A DNA stretch of 64,000 bases. Origin: Adineta ricciae (Eukaryota; Rotifera; Eurotatoria; Adinetida; Adinetidae). The translations under genes and the position numbers were made by a program. The notes beneath the pieces are model-generated. The model did no database searches. It was given only the letters and a program-made list of their open reading frames with translations, and was not told the origin of the DNA. Location: the NCBI GenBank assembly GCA_905250025.1, contig CAJNOJ010000383.1, forward strand, positions 21,495 through 85,494, given 5' to 3'. Shown here piece after piece: positions 1-10,828 of this stretch; the first letter of the stretch is position 1; the number at the start of each line of letters is the position of its first letter.

Positions 1-640
1 GTGGATAAATTTGATAGGTAAACCTAATACAGTACATTGAGTGAAATATGTTTTAAAAAGTAAATAGATATCAGTACTATATTTTCGAATAATTCTTGAG
101 GGTAGGTGTGTGTGAGGGTGTAAATATATATATAATAATGATGCGCGCACGCTACTCATAAAGCGATCAATGTGCTCGGTTTTCTTTCCATTATTATCAC
201 CGAAAGTGTTAACATTTTCATTGACTGCACCATTTCTATCGGCATTCTCTTCTTCGTTTGATTGGTCACAAACTTTGATTCTTGGCAGCATTGGTTCACA
301 TTCATCTACGTTTGTGTCTTTCAATGTTAGTTAAGTTGTGTGATCCATATCCCCTCTTCTGTTCGCAGATCCTGCTCGATAGTAATTCTGGATACATATG
401 GGGTTTTCATCGTTTCTGCAGCATTGTCAAATTCGTCAAGAAGTGATTCACAATCGAACCAAATCATAGGTGTCCGACATTCTTCTGCTGAACCTCCAAC
501 ATACCAATACAAAAAAAAAGAAACCGGATCCAAATGCTTCAAGCAAGAAAATCTTACCAGCAAACGGGAGAACACCACGTCCACGATCACGTTGTGCAGT
601 GTGGTAAGTAATCTCTAATCCCACAACGAATTTCGCTCGT
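1..640 (-). CDS. Partial unrecognised gene, possible coding exons
   Basis: On the minus strand two stretches read as plausible exons. One (about 590-553) ends in the residues RGRGVLPFAG before a GTAAGA donor. The next begins after an AG near 489 and reads GSAEECRTPMIWFDCESLLD, an acidic polar sequence, for about 45 residues. A third open stretch lies below 325 (NVDECEPMLPRIKVCDQ and onward). I recognise no domain. No donor was found after the second exon, so the model is incomplete. The Tc1 element at 750-2040 sits just upstream and may lie in an intron or have separated the 5' end. Confidence 0.3.
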
Positions 641-749
641 TTTCTAACCGAAATACTATAATGATCAATGATTAACAATAGTGACGTCGCTATATCTCGA
701 ACCACAAAACATTTCTTCAACGAAACACCAGTCTTCTTCCCTTGATTTA

Positions 750-775
750 CAGTAGGGTGCAAAAAAAATTGCCGA
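750..775. repeat. Left terminal inverted repeat of Tc1 element
   Basis: 26 bp, exact reverse complement of 2015-2040, including an eight-A run. It is the presumed binding and cleavage site for the transposase encoded between the repeats. Confidence 0.95.
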
Positions 776-868
776 CACGTGCATGAACTTTCAACGATTT
801 TTTTTCTTCCTTCTTACAAGATAATTGTTCTCGAACTATATTGAACATGTAGGGTAGACACTATATAT

Positions 869-1918
869 ATGATAACGTATAACATCATTTTCGAAATTTC
901 TATCAGTTCAATAAAAATGACCTCGAAAGTTACGAACAGACACTTGTCGACGCATCGATCAGTGATATTACATTATTTCAATATGGGCTATTGTTGCGCT
1001 GCTGAAATTGCTCGACAAACACACATTCCTGTCCGTACTATTCAGTATAATTTAGTCAAGATTCGGAAGCAAGGCGGCGTGGAACACCGACGAGGCAACG
1101 GTCGACGTCGAAAAATCTCAAATGAAGATAATGTTGTACTTGGCCAGTGGATTCGAAGAAATAGTGAAATTATATCGAAGGAAATAGTCGCAAAACTTCA
1201 CACAAAGAAAGATTTGAATGTTTCTCGATGGACCGTGCGTCGTCAGCTACGTCGATTAGGTTATAAAAACGTTTTACCTCGAGGAACTCCAATGTTAACA
1301 AATGAACAAAAAGAAAGACGTGTTCAATGGGCTTTGGCACACAAGGATGATGATTGGAATCGAACAGTATTCTCTGATGAAACATCTTATCAATTATTCA
1401 GAAATACCATCCGCCGTTGGTCGAAATATGCTAACAAAGAAACAAAACCAATTCCGAAGAATAGACAGAAAATTATGGTGTGGGGTGCTTTTAGTATCAA
1501 AGGTTTGTTGCAATGCTATTCTTTTCGAACAATAATGAACGGTCGTCTTTACGTTGAAATACTTCAAAATCATCTCATTGGTAACGCAAGAAAACAATTT
1601 GGACGTCGGTGGCGATATCAGCAAGATAACGACCCAAAGCATACCAGTCGAATAGCGAAACAATTTTTGAAAGAACAAGTGCCTGAAATAATCGACTGGC
1701 CAAGCAATAGTCCTGATCTTAACCCAATCGAAAATCTTTGGTCTATACTTAAACGACGTGTGGAGAAACGAAGACCATCAAATATCAACGAATTGGACCA
1801 GTTTTTACACGAAGAATGGGAAAATATCGATTTGAAAATTGTAAATAATTTAGTACAGTCGATGAAATCAAGATGTTTAGCGATTATTGATTCAAAGGGA
1901 AAAAGAATTGATTATTAA
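869..1918 (+). CDS. Tc1 family transposase (DD34E)
   Basis: 349 aa as read from the first ATG. The methionine at residue 17 (base 917, MTSKVTNRHL) is the likelier start because the first 16 residues are hydrophobic and not family-like. Two N-terminal helix-turn-helix regions (about 28-65 and 100-135) would bind the inverted repeats. The RNase H-like DDE core follows, with D170 in VFSDETS, D253 in QQDNDPKHTS and E288 in SPDLNPIENLW. Exactly 34 residues separate D253 and E288, the Tc1-type DD34E spacing. No frameshift or stop is seen, so the protein should be catalytically competent for cut-and-paste transposition into TA sites. Confidence 0.95.
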   Translation: MITYNIIFEISISSIKMTSKVTNRHLSTHRSVILHYFNMGYCCAAEIARQTHIPVRTIQYNLVKIRKQGGVEHRRGNGRRRKISNEDNVVLGQWIRRNSEIISKEIVAKLHTKKDLNVSRWTVRRQLRRLGYKNVLPRGTPMLTNEQKERRVQWALAHKDDDWNRTVFSDETSYQLFRNTIRRWSKYANKETKPIPKNRQKIMVWGAFSIKGLLQCYSFRTIMNGRLYVEILQNHLIGNARKQFGRRWRYQQDNDPKHTSRIAKQFLKEQVPEIIDWPSNSPDLNPIENLWSILKRRVEKRRPSNINELDQFLHEEWENIDLKIVNNLVQSMKSRCLAIIDSKGKRIDY

Positions 1919-2014
1919 GTTTTGTAGTTTTGTAGCATAGTACGCAACTAAACTTTTTATGAAAAAATAGATTTCTGTTATTAGTAATAAATGGCAAAGA
2001 TTTGTGAAACTTTA

Positions 2015-2040
2015 TCGGCAATTTTTTTTGCACCCTACTG
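2015..2040. repeat. Right terminal inverted repeat of Tc1 element
   Basis: 26 bp, exact reverse complement of 750-775, followed by the TA target duplication at 2041-2042. Confidence 0.95.
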
Positions 2041-2042
2041 TA

Positions 2043-3547
2043 TTCTTTTACATTTTCTCTTGGAGATTGGTGAAAACACTGTTTGCCAGAAACCAGTGAC
2101 CTAAAAAAGGCTGCGTTTTTCAGAAAGCTAACATTAAAATCCTGAAATTACGTAAGCCTCCTAAATATCGTCATTTCGACGACCAGAATAACCAAAAGGA
2201 AAGAATCGACCATTCTTCGCTTACTCACTGTTACTCCCAGACAGAAGTACTTATCGCTCTCCACAACCCAACATATCCGTCTGTTTTTCGAAAAACATAC
2301 TTACATCAGCAAGCTTCCCTTCGAAAAAAAGTGCCTCATGAAGATAATAAATTTCTCGTAAATTAGAAGAACACGAAAAGAAACACAGATAGCATCACCA
2401 ATCAAAGACACACAACCACTCCAAGACCAATGTAACATATCAATATAGCGCGAATGACTAAAGCAAAATCAAATACGTCAATCCAAACGACTTTTTCGGT
2501 ATACAACATACGATACTTTCCTCGTCCACAAAAACAATTCACGTCTCCCGACAACAAACAAAGCCATCATTGAAATTTTTGGACAACCAAAGGATACAAA
2601 CTACATTAGACAATTAAAAATAATCCAGAGAAATAGCTTAGCCAGATATGAGGTTTGATTCAAAGTCCTCTAAAGTACTTTTTCGATGAGTGAATTTGCA
2701 GAAGACTGATATGGGTTTGTCGGAACTCACTGTATAGTGAGCGGAACCGATGTTTTGTTTGTGCGCTTTTGATATCGCCCACCGAAATATTAAGAAAGTT
2801 GGATTGTAACGGAACTGTTGGTCGACGTATTGTGTAAATTTCGGTTGTCGAAAGTTGTGGGGTAAGTAGGATTTGGGACTTAGAAGTTGATGGGCCACGC
2901 GAGGGCCAATCGAATATGGTTCCGACCAAATCGACTGACAGAAAGTGAAGAAGTTTTTACGGTTCTAGCTGACGAGATTTGCTGGAACACACTAGGACCT
3001 GGTCCGTCTGGAATCCTGCGTCAAGGAACGGGTAAAATTCTGTCGCTATCCAGGCGTTTTCTGATACGGTATGTGCTGGTTTGTAGTGATTTCCGATGTT
3101 TCCTGTCTCGGTATCTCTTTCTAGTTCCGGCAGTTGAAATGATCGACCTGGAAACAATAAAGAAATTCAATGTATAATACAGATAAAAATGGAATATGAT
3201 TTATTGAATTATTTTGTGAAGTATTAACACGATCTTGTGCTCCATCTATTTCAAATGTATTACTTTGAAGATTCAATGTGGTTGGTGTCTATATGAAGAG
3301 CAAAAAGTATACGTGAAAGAGTTAAATTAGAAGATAAGAATTAGAGTTATTCTGTAAGACAATAGCAAGACATCGCGCTCGAATATCTCCAATCTCTCTT
3401 CCAAGATGAAGTGTGGCTAATGGCCGAGTACAAATAAGAGGCTGAATAAATACGTAAACGAGGAAGATATAAAATGAGAATTATTTTGTTCTTTAATAAT
3501 GCATCAAACAAACGTTTTGCATCAATATCTCTGATTTAATATAACTA
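2043..3547. other. Intergenic, no gene recognised
   Basis: Open frames on both strands between 2638 and 3177 overlap each other and show no domain. The region sits left of the duplicated block and is single-copy in the window. Confidence 0.4.
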
Positions 3548-3565
3548 AGATCAAGTGTAATGCGA

Positions 3566-3617
3566 AAGTATCATTCCGAAAGCAGAACACAATTGTTCTG
3601 TTATTGGGATGGTACTT
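3566..3617. repeat. Imperfect palindrome at block 1 left edge
   Basis: Arms of about 24 bp (left arm begins AAGTATCATTCCGAAAGCAG, right arm ends GGGATGGTACTT) flank a CAATTG centre. The same palindrome, with a CAGCTG centre, sits at 23912-23963 at the left edge of copy B. Homology between the two copies fades just outside it. Confidence 0.7.
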
Positions 3618-4544
3618 AGGAGTTTTAAGTACTTTTGTTGTGTTTTAAGAACAAGAAATCTTTAGGTAACCAACTTACGATGTTCTAGAAAATGTTTATC
3701 AATAAGAATAAAGCATTTGTACTATGCTATTCTAAAAATTTGCAGTTTAATTAGTTCACTTTTTCTCTATTTGAGCTGAGTCCCATTTCTTGTGATGACG
3801 TGTTGGGTTCACTTCCTACGACCTTCAAATCGCAATATGAATGGCCGCAAAATTAAGTGGTTCAGATGCAGTCCCAGTTTCTAGCGACGTTACAAAGCCG
3901 TCATAATTAACGTGTTCCTACACCACGGAAAACCGTGGTATTTATCGCAAAATTTTCTTGTGATGATCATAGCAGATTTTGGGGTAATCTACTCATTTAT
4001 GTTTATTTCTTGAAATACGATGTATCAATTCAAGATCTTCTCGAAAGAATTTATGAATATGTCGATTTTTCTCTCATGCAATCTTTCTTAAGAATATAGC
4101 ATAAATGATAGAAAGAATTGGTTTTGTTCTGTTTATGACTGCGAGAAGAACGGCATGAGTTTTTTCATTCATTGCTGATTAATACTTTGACTAAACTTAC
4201 GTAACTGTGTTAAAATGAATCATTTTTTATGTTTTATTCGACACTAAAAGAAATACGTTGAATATGTACCTTCGCAATGGCTTCATATTTTTTTTCTCAA
4301 TCGTTCGGCGTATTCATGATTGAAAAAGAAAACAAATCGAGTGAAAAGAATGCGACCGTAACTATAACTATCGGTAAAATCAAAAGAAAAGTGACGCTGA
4401 AGAGAGGTAAAATTTACAAAGAATTTCTTCTTTTCTTCTCGCAAGAAAACGTCCAAGTAAATTGTAACATTTAAAGTGAATACCTTTCTATGTTAAATAT
4501 TCCTCAAAATTCCAAAATAAATTCATCGATTAATCTCATGAAAT

Positions 4545-6674
4545 ATGTTCATTAATAAGAATAAATCTCGTCGAAAAATTTTGTTATATTTTATTTGTTT
4601 AAGTTCATCGCTTCTTTTCATATGTTATTATTCAATAATAAATATTTTTCAACCATTCATTCCTAAAGTTCGTATTCAATCTGAAAGGAAAGATCCGTTT
4701 AAGAAAATTTTTATTTCGCATTATACAACAACATATGGGAAACGAACTGATTCAAAATCAAAAATTTTTAACAACAACTTAGAAAATATTTGTGCTTTAC
4801 TTGATCCGGAAGAATATCCATATGCTAATGCAGTTTTTGTTAGTTTAATTGATTTAGTTCATTTACCAACTTTACCAAGTTCAAATGAATCTTATAGAAA
4901 AAAATATCAATCCCAATTCTGGTTATTACATACTGAAGAATCTCCGAGAAAATCTTATGAAACAGTTCAATTAAATGATATTACAGATCTTGATGATTGG
5001 TTTAATTTAACAGCAACATTAAAGCCTGAATCAGATATTCATATTCAATATAACGTACGTATCTTTTTATTTTTAAGTATAGCATTGTTTCAAACGAAGA
5101 AATAATATGAAATGAGAAAAAGTGAAGAAAAACAGTAATGTCGAGAAAAATCTAAATCTAATGATATAATAATAAAAAGAAAGAAGAGTGTTTCATATCG
5201 AGTGTCATGCGATCAAATGTTGAAATAATAGAATTTTATACAGAGAAGAATAAACAATGACATATTAGGCAGTTCATAACAAGATTCATAGAAATGTAAA
5301 AGATAAAATAATAAGACAAGGAATATTCAATGCTGCAATCAGAAAAAAGATAATGAACGATTGTTCATTTCATTTCAAATGATATCACCTGTCATGTTGC
5401 ATTGACAAATCTTTTTCCATTAAACTTTTACTCTGACATTTTGATCTTGATCAATCTTCTTTTAATGAATTTCACACATCTATCCGATTGAATTAGAGAT
5501 ACAGTACGACTTTGTCTCAAGTACATTTAGTATTAGATTATCTAGTTTTTATGCTTTCTATTCAATATTCTTTTCTATGAATTTTTCTCGAATGAAAATG
5601 TTCTGTTTTATGTTTTTTTAGGGATATCGAATTAAACCTGAAATAATAAATTTTCTTGAGAAGAAATTCAATAAAACATATCCTCGTACAAATTTTTCTC
5701 AATTTATTCTTAAAAAAGATTTCGTTGAAAAAACGAATTCATTCTATATGAAAACACTTGCAAATGTTTTAAGCAAAGAAATTAATCTTCGACAAGATTA
5801 TCATGCAAATACTTGTCCATATACTTGCAATACACCTTTATCAAATGATCTAATACTTTATCTTCAACCATATTTAAAGCCAAGAAATTTTCAAATGAAA
5901 AATCGAAATATTGTTTATATCGCATGGTTTGTATCCAATTGCAACACTCATTCAAATCGAGAAGAATATGTTTCAAAATTACGATCACAAAAAGGTATTC
6001 AAATTGATATATTTGGTTTTTGTTCATCATTGTTTAATTCACGTCGTTTATCAGAAAGATGTCGAAAAGGAATACCGAATTGTACTTTAGATATTTTAAC
6101 AAAATATCGTTTCTATTTATCATTTGAAAATTCGAAATGTGACACTTATATTACTGAAAAATATTGGATCAATGGACTTAATCAACATGCTGTTCCAATT
6201 GTTTTAGGGGCTTCAAGAGAACAGTATAAACGTATTGCAGTACCTTATTCATATATTCATGTTGATGATTATCAATCTGTTGAACAACTTGCTGAAGAAC
6301 TTCATCGATTAAATCAAAATGATTCCGAATACATGAAATATCTTCAATGGACACAATTATATGATGTTGGGAGTGATTATATGCCTACGATATTATATGA
6401 TATACATTCGACACTTTGTTTTCTTGGTCATTATCAGCGTTTATATGAAATGGAAAAAGTAAATCAAGAAAGTAAATATTTACTTGAATTAATTCGTTAC
6501 TTATTTTCAATAAAAAATATAACTTTGAAGAATTTTAATTGGAATACAGCAACAACAAAATTAATTAAAATTAGTGACTTTTATAATCCAAAAGTTAATT
6601 GTTGGGATTACGATTATCCATCAATTTTTAAAAGAATTTGGAATTTCTTTTTCATTTGGACAAAGCTTTTTTAA
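4545..6674 (+). CDS. Alpha-1,3-fucosyltransferase (GT10), copy A
   Basis: Two exons, 4545-5054 and 5622-6674, separated by a 567-bp GT..AG intron (donor GTACGT, acceptor TTTTTTTAG). They join in frame to 520 aa. The architecture is a type II Golgi protein: a short basic N-terminus, one membrane anchor (about 12-35), a stem, then the GT10 catalytic domain. The hallmark is RFYLSFENSKCDTYITEKYW followed by VPIVLG, the GDP-fucose binding region. It should transfer fucose from GDP-fucose to N-acetylglucosamine-containing or similar glycans in the Golgi. Both copies are intact and differ at about 15 of the last 308 residues, so both appear to be under constraint. Confidence 0.92.
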
Positions 6675-7512
6675 TGAATTAGTTTTATTTGAAAATTATT
6701 TTCTTTTTCTTTTATTAATCAAACTTTGTAAAACTTAATTCAATAAAATTATTGTCTTTTCTTTTTAAAAGAACATTTATGATATGTCGATTACTCATAG
6801 AAATATTTATTCCTGCTATTTTCATAAATATCTCTCATTCATAGGATAAATTAGATTTTATTCATTAATACAATTCAATAGAGTTATGTAGAGATCAATG
6901 CCCATTAAAATACCTCAGCGTATTATATACTTCATATGTCCTTGAGACGTTTCGAAATTACTTGGGACGAGTGTCATGATTTCTTCCATGATACTGGATC
7001 ATTAAAAAATGGTCTATGCAAAACAACTATAATTGAAACAATAATAGGGAGTAAAAGATGAAAGTCTTATAAAGAATTGCAAACGATAGGTCAAAAAGTG
7101 TTGTAATAGTTGTTAATGCAGAGCTATTTACGGCAAAAGTAAAACCGTTGAAGAACTTTCAAATAGTGCGTTTTGTAGCCCTATCGAAGGGGTAGTTTCT
7201 GACAAAGTTTGATGAGTAGACGCTTTTCCTGAGATAGACATCATTCATCACACTGAATCCATGGTTATCGCTTTTAATACAAAAAAAAAAAGATGGAACT
7301 TATTGGAAATTGTCTTCTTCGTCCTTCTTACTACTACAATATGATTAGAAGTGTTGAATATAGAATATGGTAACCCGTCGAAAGCCCTACACAACCATAC
7401 AAAAAACTGTTTTATCACATTTTTTGAAAATTTTATAGGAAGCCTACTAATCAGATATTTATCACTTTTTTTTCGTACGACAGTAAATCGATCATAAATC
7501 CCCGTAAGTACT
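6675..7512. other. Block 1 intergenic DNA
   Basis: AT-rich and collinear with 27111-27890 of copy B, with many small indels between the copies. Nothing coding is recognised. Confidence 0.4.
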
Positions 7513-7776
7513 TCATAGATTAAACTTATTATAGACTATTCGACGCACCTTGAAGAGCTCCAGAAGATGGCATAGATACCTTCTCAATCTGGGATATACC
7601 GTCTTATTCGACAGAGTCCTTTCATTGATATTAGTTGGTGAAAGCCTTGTTTTTGTATGAAGGGTTTCTTTGTTTATTTCCCAAGTGCAATCGTTACGGT
7701 GATTCAATGATTCAGAAGGTAAAATAATGACTAAGGCGTACGTGATGATGAAAGAGAGCGTTGAAATCATGGCCAT
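7513..7776 (-). CDS. Possible small secreted protein, fused to 84-bp repeat
   Basis: 87 aa. The first residues (MISTLSFIITYALVIILP) look like a signal peptide and are followed by SESLNHRNDCTWEINKETLH. In copy B (27964-28152) the first 40 residues are conserved but a frameshift in a T-run changes the rest. The C-terminal part, LSNKTVYPRLRRYLCHLLEL, is encoded by a repeat found three times in the window. No known domain is seen. It could be a real short gene in copy A that has decayed in copy B, or a chance frame. Confidence 0.3.
   Translation of the reverse strand: MAMISTLSFIITYALVIILPSESLNHRNDCTWEINKETLHTKTRLSPTNINERTLSNKTVYPRLRRYLCHLLELFKVRRIVYNKFNL
7539..7622 (-). repeat. 84-bp dispersed repeat, copy 1
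   Basis: Near-identical 84-bp segments occur here, at 27919-28002 and at 40138-40221, all with the same open minus-strand frame. The third copy lies in a different sequence context, beside an NHL-repeat remnant. Confidence 0.75.
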
Positions 7777-7883
7777 GCGTTAATCCTTTTATGATTTTCT
7801 TTATTATTTCCTTTTTGGCTTACCTTTATTAGATAAATATAAATCGTATTGTTTAGTATTCTGTAGGCATCTTATTTCAACAC

Positions 7884-8174
7884 ATGCAAGGAAAAATTAT
7901 GAATACAATGGAATTAGACAAAACGGTTCGTTCATCGTCAACTTTTCAACGATTTCTTCAATGGATCGAGGATAAGAAAAAATATGCCGATGAATTCTCA
8001 GATAAATTAGGAACAATAGAAGACTTCGTTGAAGTTATTCGAAATATAATACAAGGCAATATTCTAAACCTGTCGTGTTGCTTCTGTCTTGGTATAACTA
8101 TGACAATATCTGTCACAAGTATTGCAGTTGGTGTTGGACTTGGAACAGGTATTGGATGTTTTCGAAATAATTAA
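7884..8174 (+). CDS. Small single-pass glycine-zipper membrane protein, copy A
   Basis: 96 aa (92 aa if the second methionine, as in copy B, is used). The soluble N-terminal half is charged (FQRFLQWIEDKKKYADEFSD). The C-terminal half is a hydrophobic, glycine-rich segment (GITMTISVTSIAVGVGLGTG) ending in a short tail. Copy B at 28302-28580 keeps the frame with conservative changes, which supports a real gene. It lies tail-to-tail with the gene at 8288-8740, with 113 bp between the stop codons. The partner ends in a similar GxGxG membrane segment. No known family is recognised; glycine zippers suggest packing or oligomerisation in membranes. Confidence 0.65.
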   Translation: MQGKIMNTMELDKTVRSSSTFQRFLQWIEDKKKYADEFSDKLGTIEDFVEVIRNIIQGNILNLSCCFCLGITMTISVTSIAVGVGLGTGIGCFRNN

Positions 8175-8287
8175 AACTATTTCAACTAGCATGAAATTTA
8201 GAATTGTATTTAATCGATATTTTTCGAAATAAATTACGTGTTTAAATCTAAAAAAATTCTTAATTAGTCAAATTATCAATCATAAGA

Positions 8288-8740
8288 TTATCCAATTGAA
8301 ACAGTCGAGAATTCGATTATACTATTAGTACTATTTGTAGTATTGAACGAAACTCCAGCAGCTTTATCACAATTTAATCCAACACCAGCACCAACTCCTA
8401 CTCCAATTCCAATAGAAATTCCAATACTAATTGAAGCCATAGAAATTGATAGACATGAGAAAGGATTCAAATTAAAAAAATAGCCTAATATATAAATCGG
8501 TATTGTCATTGATAGATCGTAGATTGTACCGATACATTCTAATATCAAAATAAATATTCCCCATCGAGTAAATTCATTTGCAGGCATTCGTTTTTTCCTT
8601 GGATATATATTTTTCAAATAATCCATTATATGTTCTATATAAAATAATAAAAAAAAACATTGTTATAAACAACTATATTTGATATCTTTACCTCTTATAT
8701 TAAAAATATAGCCAATACAATTGAGAAAAGTTTCTGCCAT
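8288..8740 (-). CDS. Small multi-pass glycine-zipper membrane protein, copy A
   Basis: Two exons: 8740-8692 (starting MAETFLNCIGYIFNIR) and 8634-8288, with a 57-bp GT..AG intron; 131 aa in total. The intron and first exon are conserved in copy B, so this model is better than starting at the internal methionine of exon 2. Hydrophobic segments lie around WGIFILILECIGTIYDLSMT and IPIYILGYFFNL, followed by a glycine-rich stretch (ISIGISIGIGVGVGAGVGLN) and a Ser/Thr/Asn-rich tail. No known domain. Convergent with 7884-8174, which ends in the same kind of segment; the two may work as a pair. Confidence 0.65.
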
Positions 8741-9138
8741 TAGACGAAATTGAAACAACAATCAAATAAACTATTGATTATAACGCTATTCGATCTATCA
8801 TTTATAGTAGTCATAGAAAATGTCGTTCTACACGAATTACCTTTATATGTGCTGTGATCGTTATGATAGACAAAACGGAAGTACAAAATATCGAAATATT
8901 TTTCTTGACCTTACAGATTTTAGATTGGTGAAAGTCTAGGGAATAGAAGTTTTTTTTTTTAAGTAACTGTTTTTTCCGTTAATTAGACATGAAATCTAGT
9001 CCATATAATTTTGCAAAAAAAAAAGAATTTTTTTTCTTTTTAAGAAAGTAAAAGTAAATAAAGCATATCTTTGATGGCGTCCTTTGAATAGTTTGTTTTA
9101 AGAATTTGAAAAAAAATTCAAATATCCGTTTTTTTTAA
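8741..9138. other. Short intergenic region
   Basis: AT-rich spacer between the minus-strand membrane protein gene and the DEG/ENaC remnant, with poly-A/poly-T runs of different length in the two copies. It would hold the promoters of both divergent genes; no motif was identified. Confidence 0.3.
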
Positions 9139-10117
9139 ATGCAACCAATAGATAAGATTGTTAGTTCAGCTCGCCTGAAACATTTTGTTGAACAACGTCG
9201 TCGATCAATTGTTATTCATTATTTAATTGCAACATCAACACACGGATTACGAAGTGTCGGCGTACTTATTCGAAATTCAATCAATTTTTTTTGGATATGT
9301 TCATTTACAATCACATTTCATAGCATGTCTTATTTTATTATATCCTCAATTTTACAAATACTATGCATATCCAACACTAACAAAATTTGAAATTCGGCTC
9401 GATCGTCATATGTTATCTTCTGTTGTAACTGTTTGTATTGGAAATCCTTATCGTTATGATAAAATAAATCAACCATTGGCTTCATATTTCTATCGTTTAA
9501 ATTCGCCAAATGCAACATTTAGTAAACCTGTTCTCAATTCATTATACATTCCATTAATTGTTAATTTATTTAGTCGAAGTCAAGCAGATGAATTGTTATT
9601 AATTGCTTTTGAGTTTAGTGATATTTTACCGCAATTTAATTATAATAGAATCGATTGTTCGAAAGTATTTACATTATCAATATCACCAGCGATGGGAAAT
9701 TATTTTATATCTGATTGGAAAACATCAGGAACAGTGTCTTATTAGCGAGCATTAATCTTGAATAATTCATCGAACATCAGTGTTTTACTGCCGAGTGATA
9801 TTGCACAACGTTTTGAGTATTATTTTGATCAAAATTATATGAAAGTCCAAATATCGTGTGGTAGTAAATATTACTATCGAATATAATCAAGAAACTAAAT
9901 TAACATTTATTGATACTTTTTCTGCCATTAGCGAACAAAAAGGATTGTAAATGTAGAAAAATTAAAATTATTCATATTTTTATTTCGATGGATTGGATTG
10001 AGTGTTTTAAGTGTCATTGAGTTATGTGAATTAATCTATCGTCTTTTCCATCATTCTATCATTATACGCAAAAATAAAACAAAATCCATTGTGACACCAA
10101 TGACAATGATAAAATAA
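9139..10117 (+). pseudogene. DEG/ENaC-like sodium channel remnant, copy A
   Basis: The N-terminus (MQPIDKIVSSARLKHFVEQR, then STHGLRSVG) and first membrane helix (FFWICSFTITFH) match amiloride-sensitive/acid-sensing channels. So does the YYAYPTLTKFEIR segment followed by VTVCIGNPYRYDKINQ, the usual start of the extracellular domain. These pieces lie in at least two frames, because one extra A near 9358 shifts the frame relative to copy B. A stop ends the main frame at 9745. Far downstream a frame ending at 10117 (TPMTMIK) follows a hydrophobic segment like the second helix. The middle of the extracellular domain is missing, so this is a decayed cation-channel gene. Confidence 0.7.
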
Positions 10118-10233
10118 TCGATCCTTCTCATTAATTTATACTCCCTAATTAAATATCATTCAAGCTGAATTTTAAATCGTGTTTGTTTTTTTGTTTGTTA
10201 ATTATAGAAAGGAAAAAAACATAAATAGTTCGT

Positions 10234-10728
10234 TTATTTTCCATTTTGAAATCGTTCTTTCATTTGGTTACAACCACGAATACAGTTGTTAGGGAAATAA
10301 CTATAATCTTTGCCACCCGCTTTTACTAAATCACCTAATCCTACTGATTGAGATCCAGCATTCACGGGAGAACCATGTGGTTTCCATTGGCTTGACATAC
10401 GTGTACGTTGTGTGTCAACAACAACTGTCTGAGAATTGTGACCAAAGTCAGGTCCTTTATGAACGAGAAACTTTTGACCATCTTGTAATGTTGCTACTTG
10501 ACCTCGATGATTAATACCGATTTTATCCAAATATTTGGCAATATCAACACTATATACTGGTTTGATTTCTAATGGACGACGATATTCTTGAATTGATTGT
10601 ATTCGTTGATTGTATAAACCGTTTAAAGCTTGTTGATTATGAGTATGAGGATATCGTTGCGATTGGAAAAACGCCTGGCTCACTGTTGATACAACGAGCA
10701 GAAGCGTAAATGTATAAACCAAACCCAT
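10234..10728 (-). CDS. Secreted 164-aa protein, copy A
   Basis: A clear signal peptide (MGLVYTFTLLLVVSTVSQAF) is followed by a basic, Gln-rich region and a compact domain: GQKFLVHKGPDFG, QTVVVDTQRTRMSSQWKP, LVKAGGKDYSYFPNNCIRGC. The conserved H and NC residues vaguely recall small papain-like folds (LRAT/NlpC-P60), but I cannot assign the family. Copy B (30783-31277) is intact and almost identical, including 91 bp of upstream DNA to a TATA box. Conserved frame, signal peptide and promoter make this a confident gene of unknown function. Confidence 0.75.
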   Translation of the reverse strand: MGLVYTFTLLLVVSTVSQAFFQSQRYPHTHNQQALNGLYNQRIQSIQEYRRPLEIKPVYSVDIAKYLDKIGINHRGQVATLQDGQKFLVHKGPDFGHNSQTVVVDTQRTRMSSQWKPHGSPVNAGSQSVGLGDLVKAGGKDYSYFPNNCIRGCNQMKERFQNGK

Positions 10729-10818
10729 TTGGAACAGAATAGATGAAATATTATTTAAAATATAATTTTACCTGCCAGCTATTTTTCCTTACTGCAAATA
10801 CATGGAAAGAGTATTCTT

Positions 10819-10826
10819 CTTATATA
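10819..10826 (-). promoter_or_regulatory. TATA box of the secreted 164-aa gene, copy A
   Basis: TATATAAG on the minus strand, 91 bp upstream of the ATG at 10728. The same motif is at the same distance (31368-31375 to 31277) in copy B. Confidence 0.55.
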
Positions 10827-10828
10827 CC

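Larger units (their letters stand above)
750..2040 (+). mobile_element. Complete Tc1-type DNA transposon, 1291 bp
   Basis: Two 26-bp terminal inverted repeats match perfectly (750-775 and 2015-2040; they begin CAGTAGGGTGC). The element is flanked by the TA dinucleotide on both sides (748-749 and 2041-2042), the target duplication expected for Tc1/mariner. It contains one uninterrupted transposase gene with all three catalytic residues. Perfect repeats and an open reading frame suggest recent activity. The target was AT-rich DNA beside the partial gene at the window start. Confidence 0.95.

Noticed and set aside
1170-1678. Minus-strand open frames within the Tc1 element
   Set aside because: Shadows of the transposase gene.
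2638-3177. Overlapping open frames on both strands
   Set aside because: No domain signature and no consistent frame; could not tell from chance.
4277-4474. 65-aa open frame upstream of the fucosyltransferase
   Set aside because: The counterpart near 24583-24760 has indels that destroy the frame, so it is unlikely to be coding.
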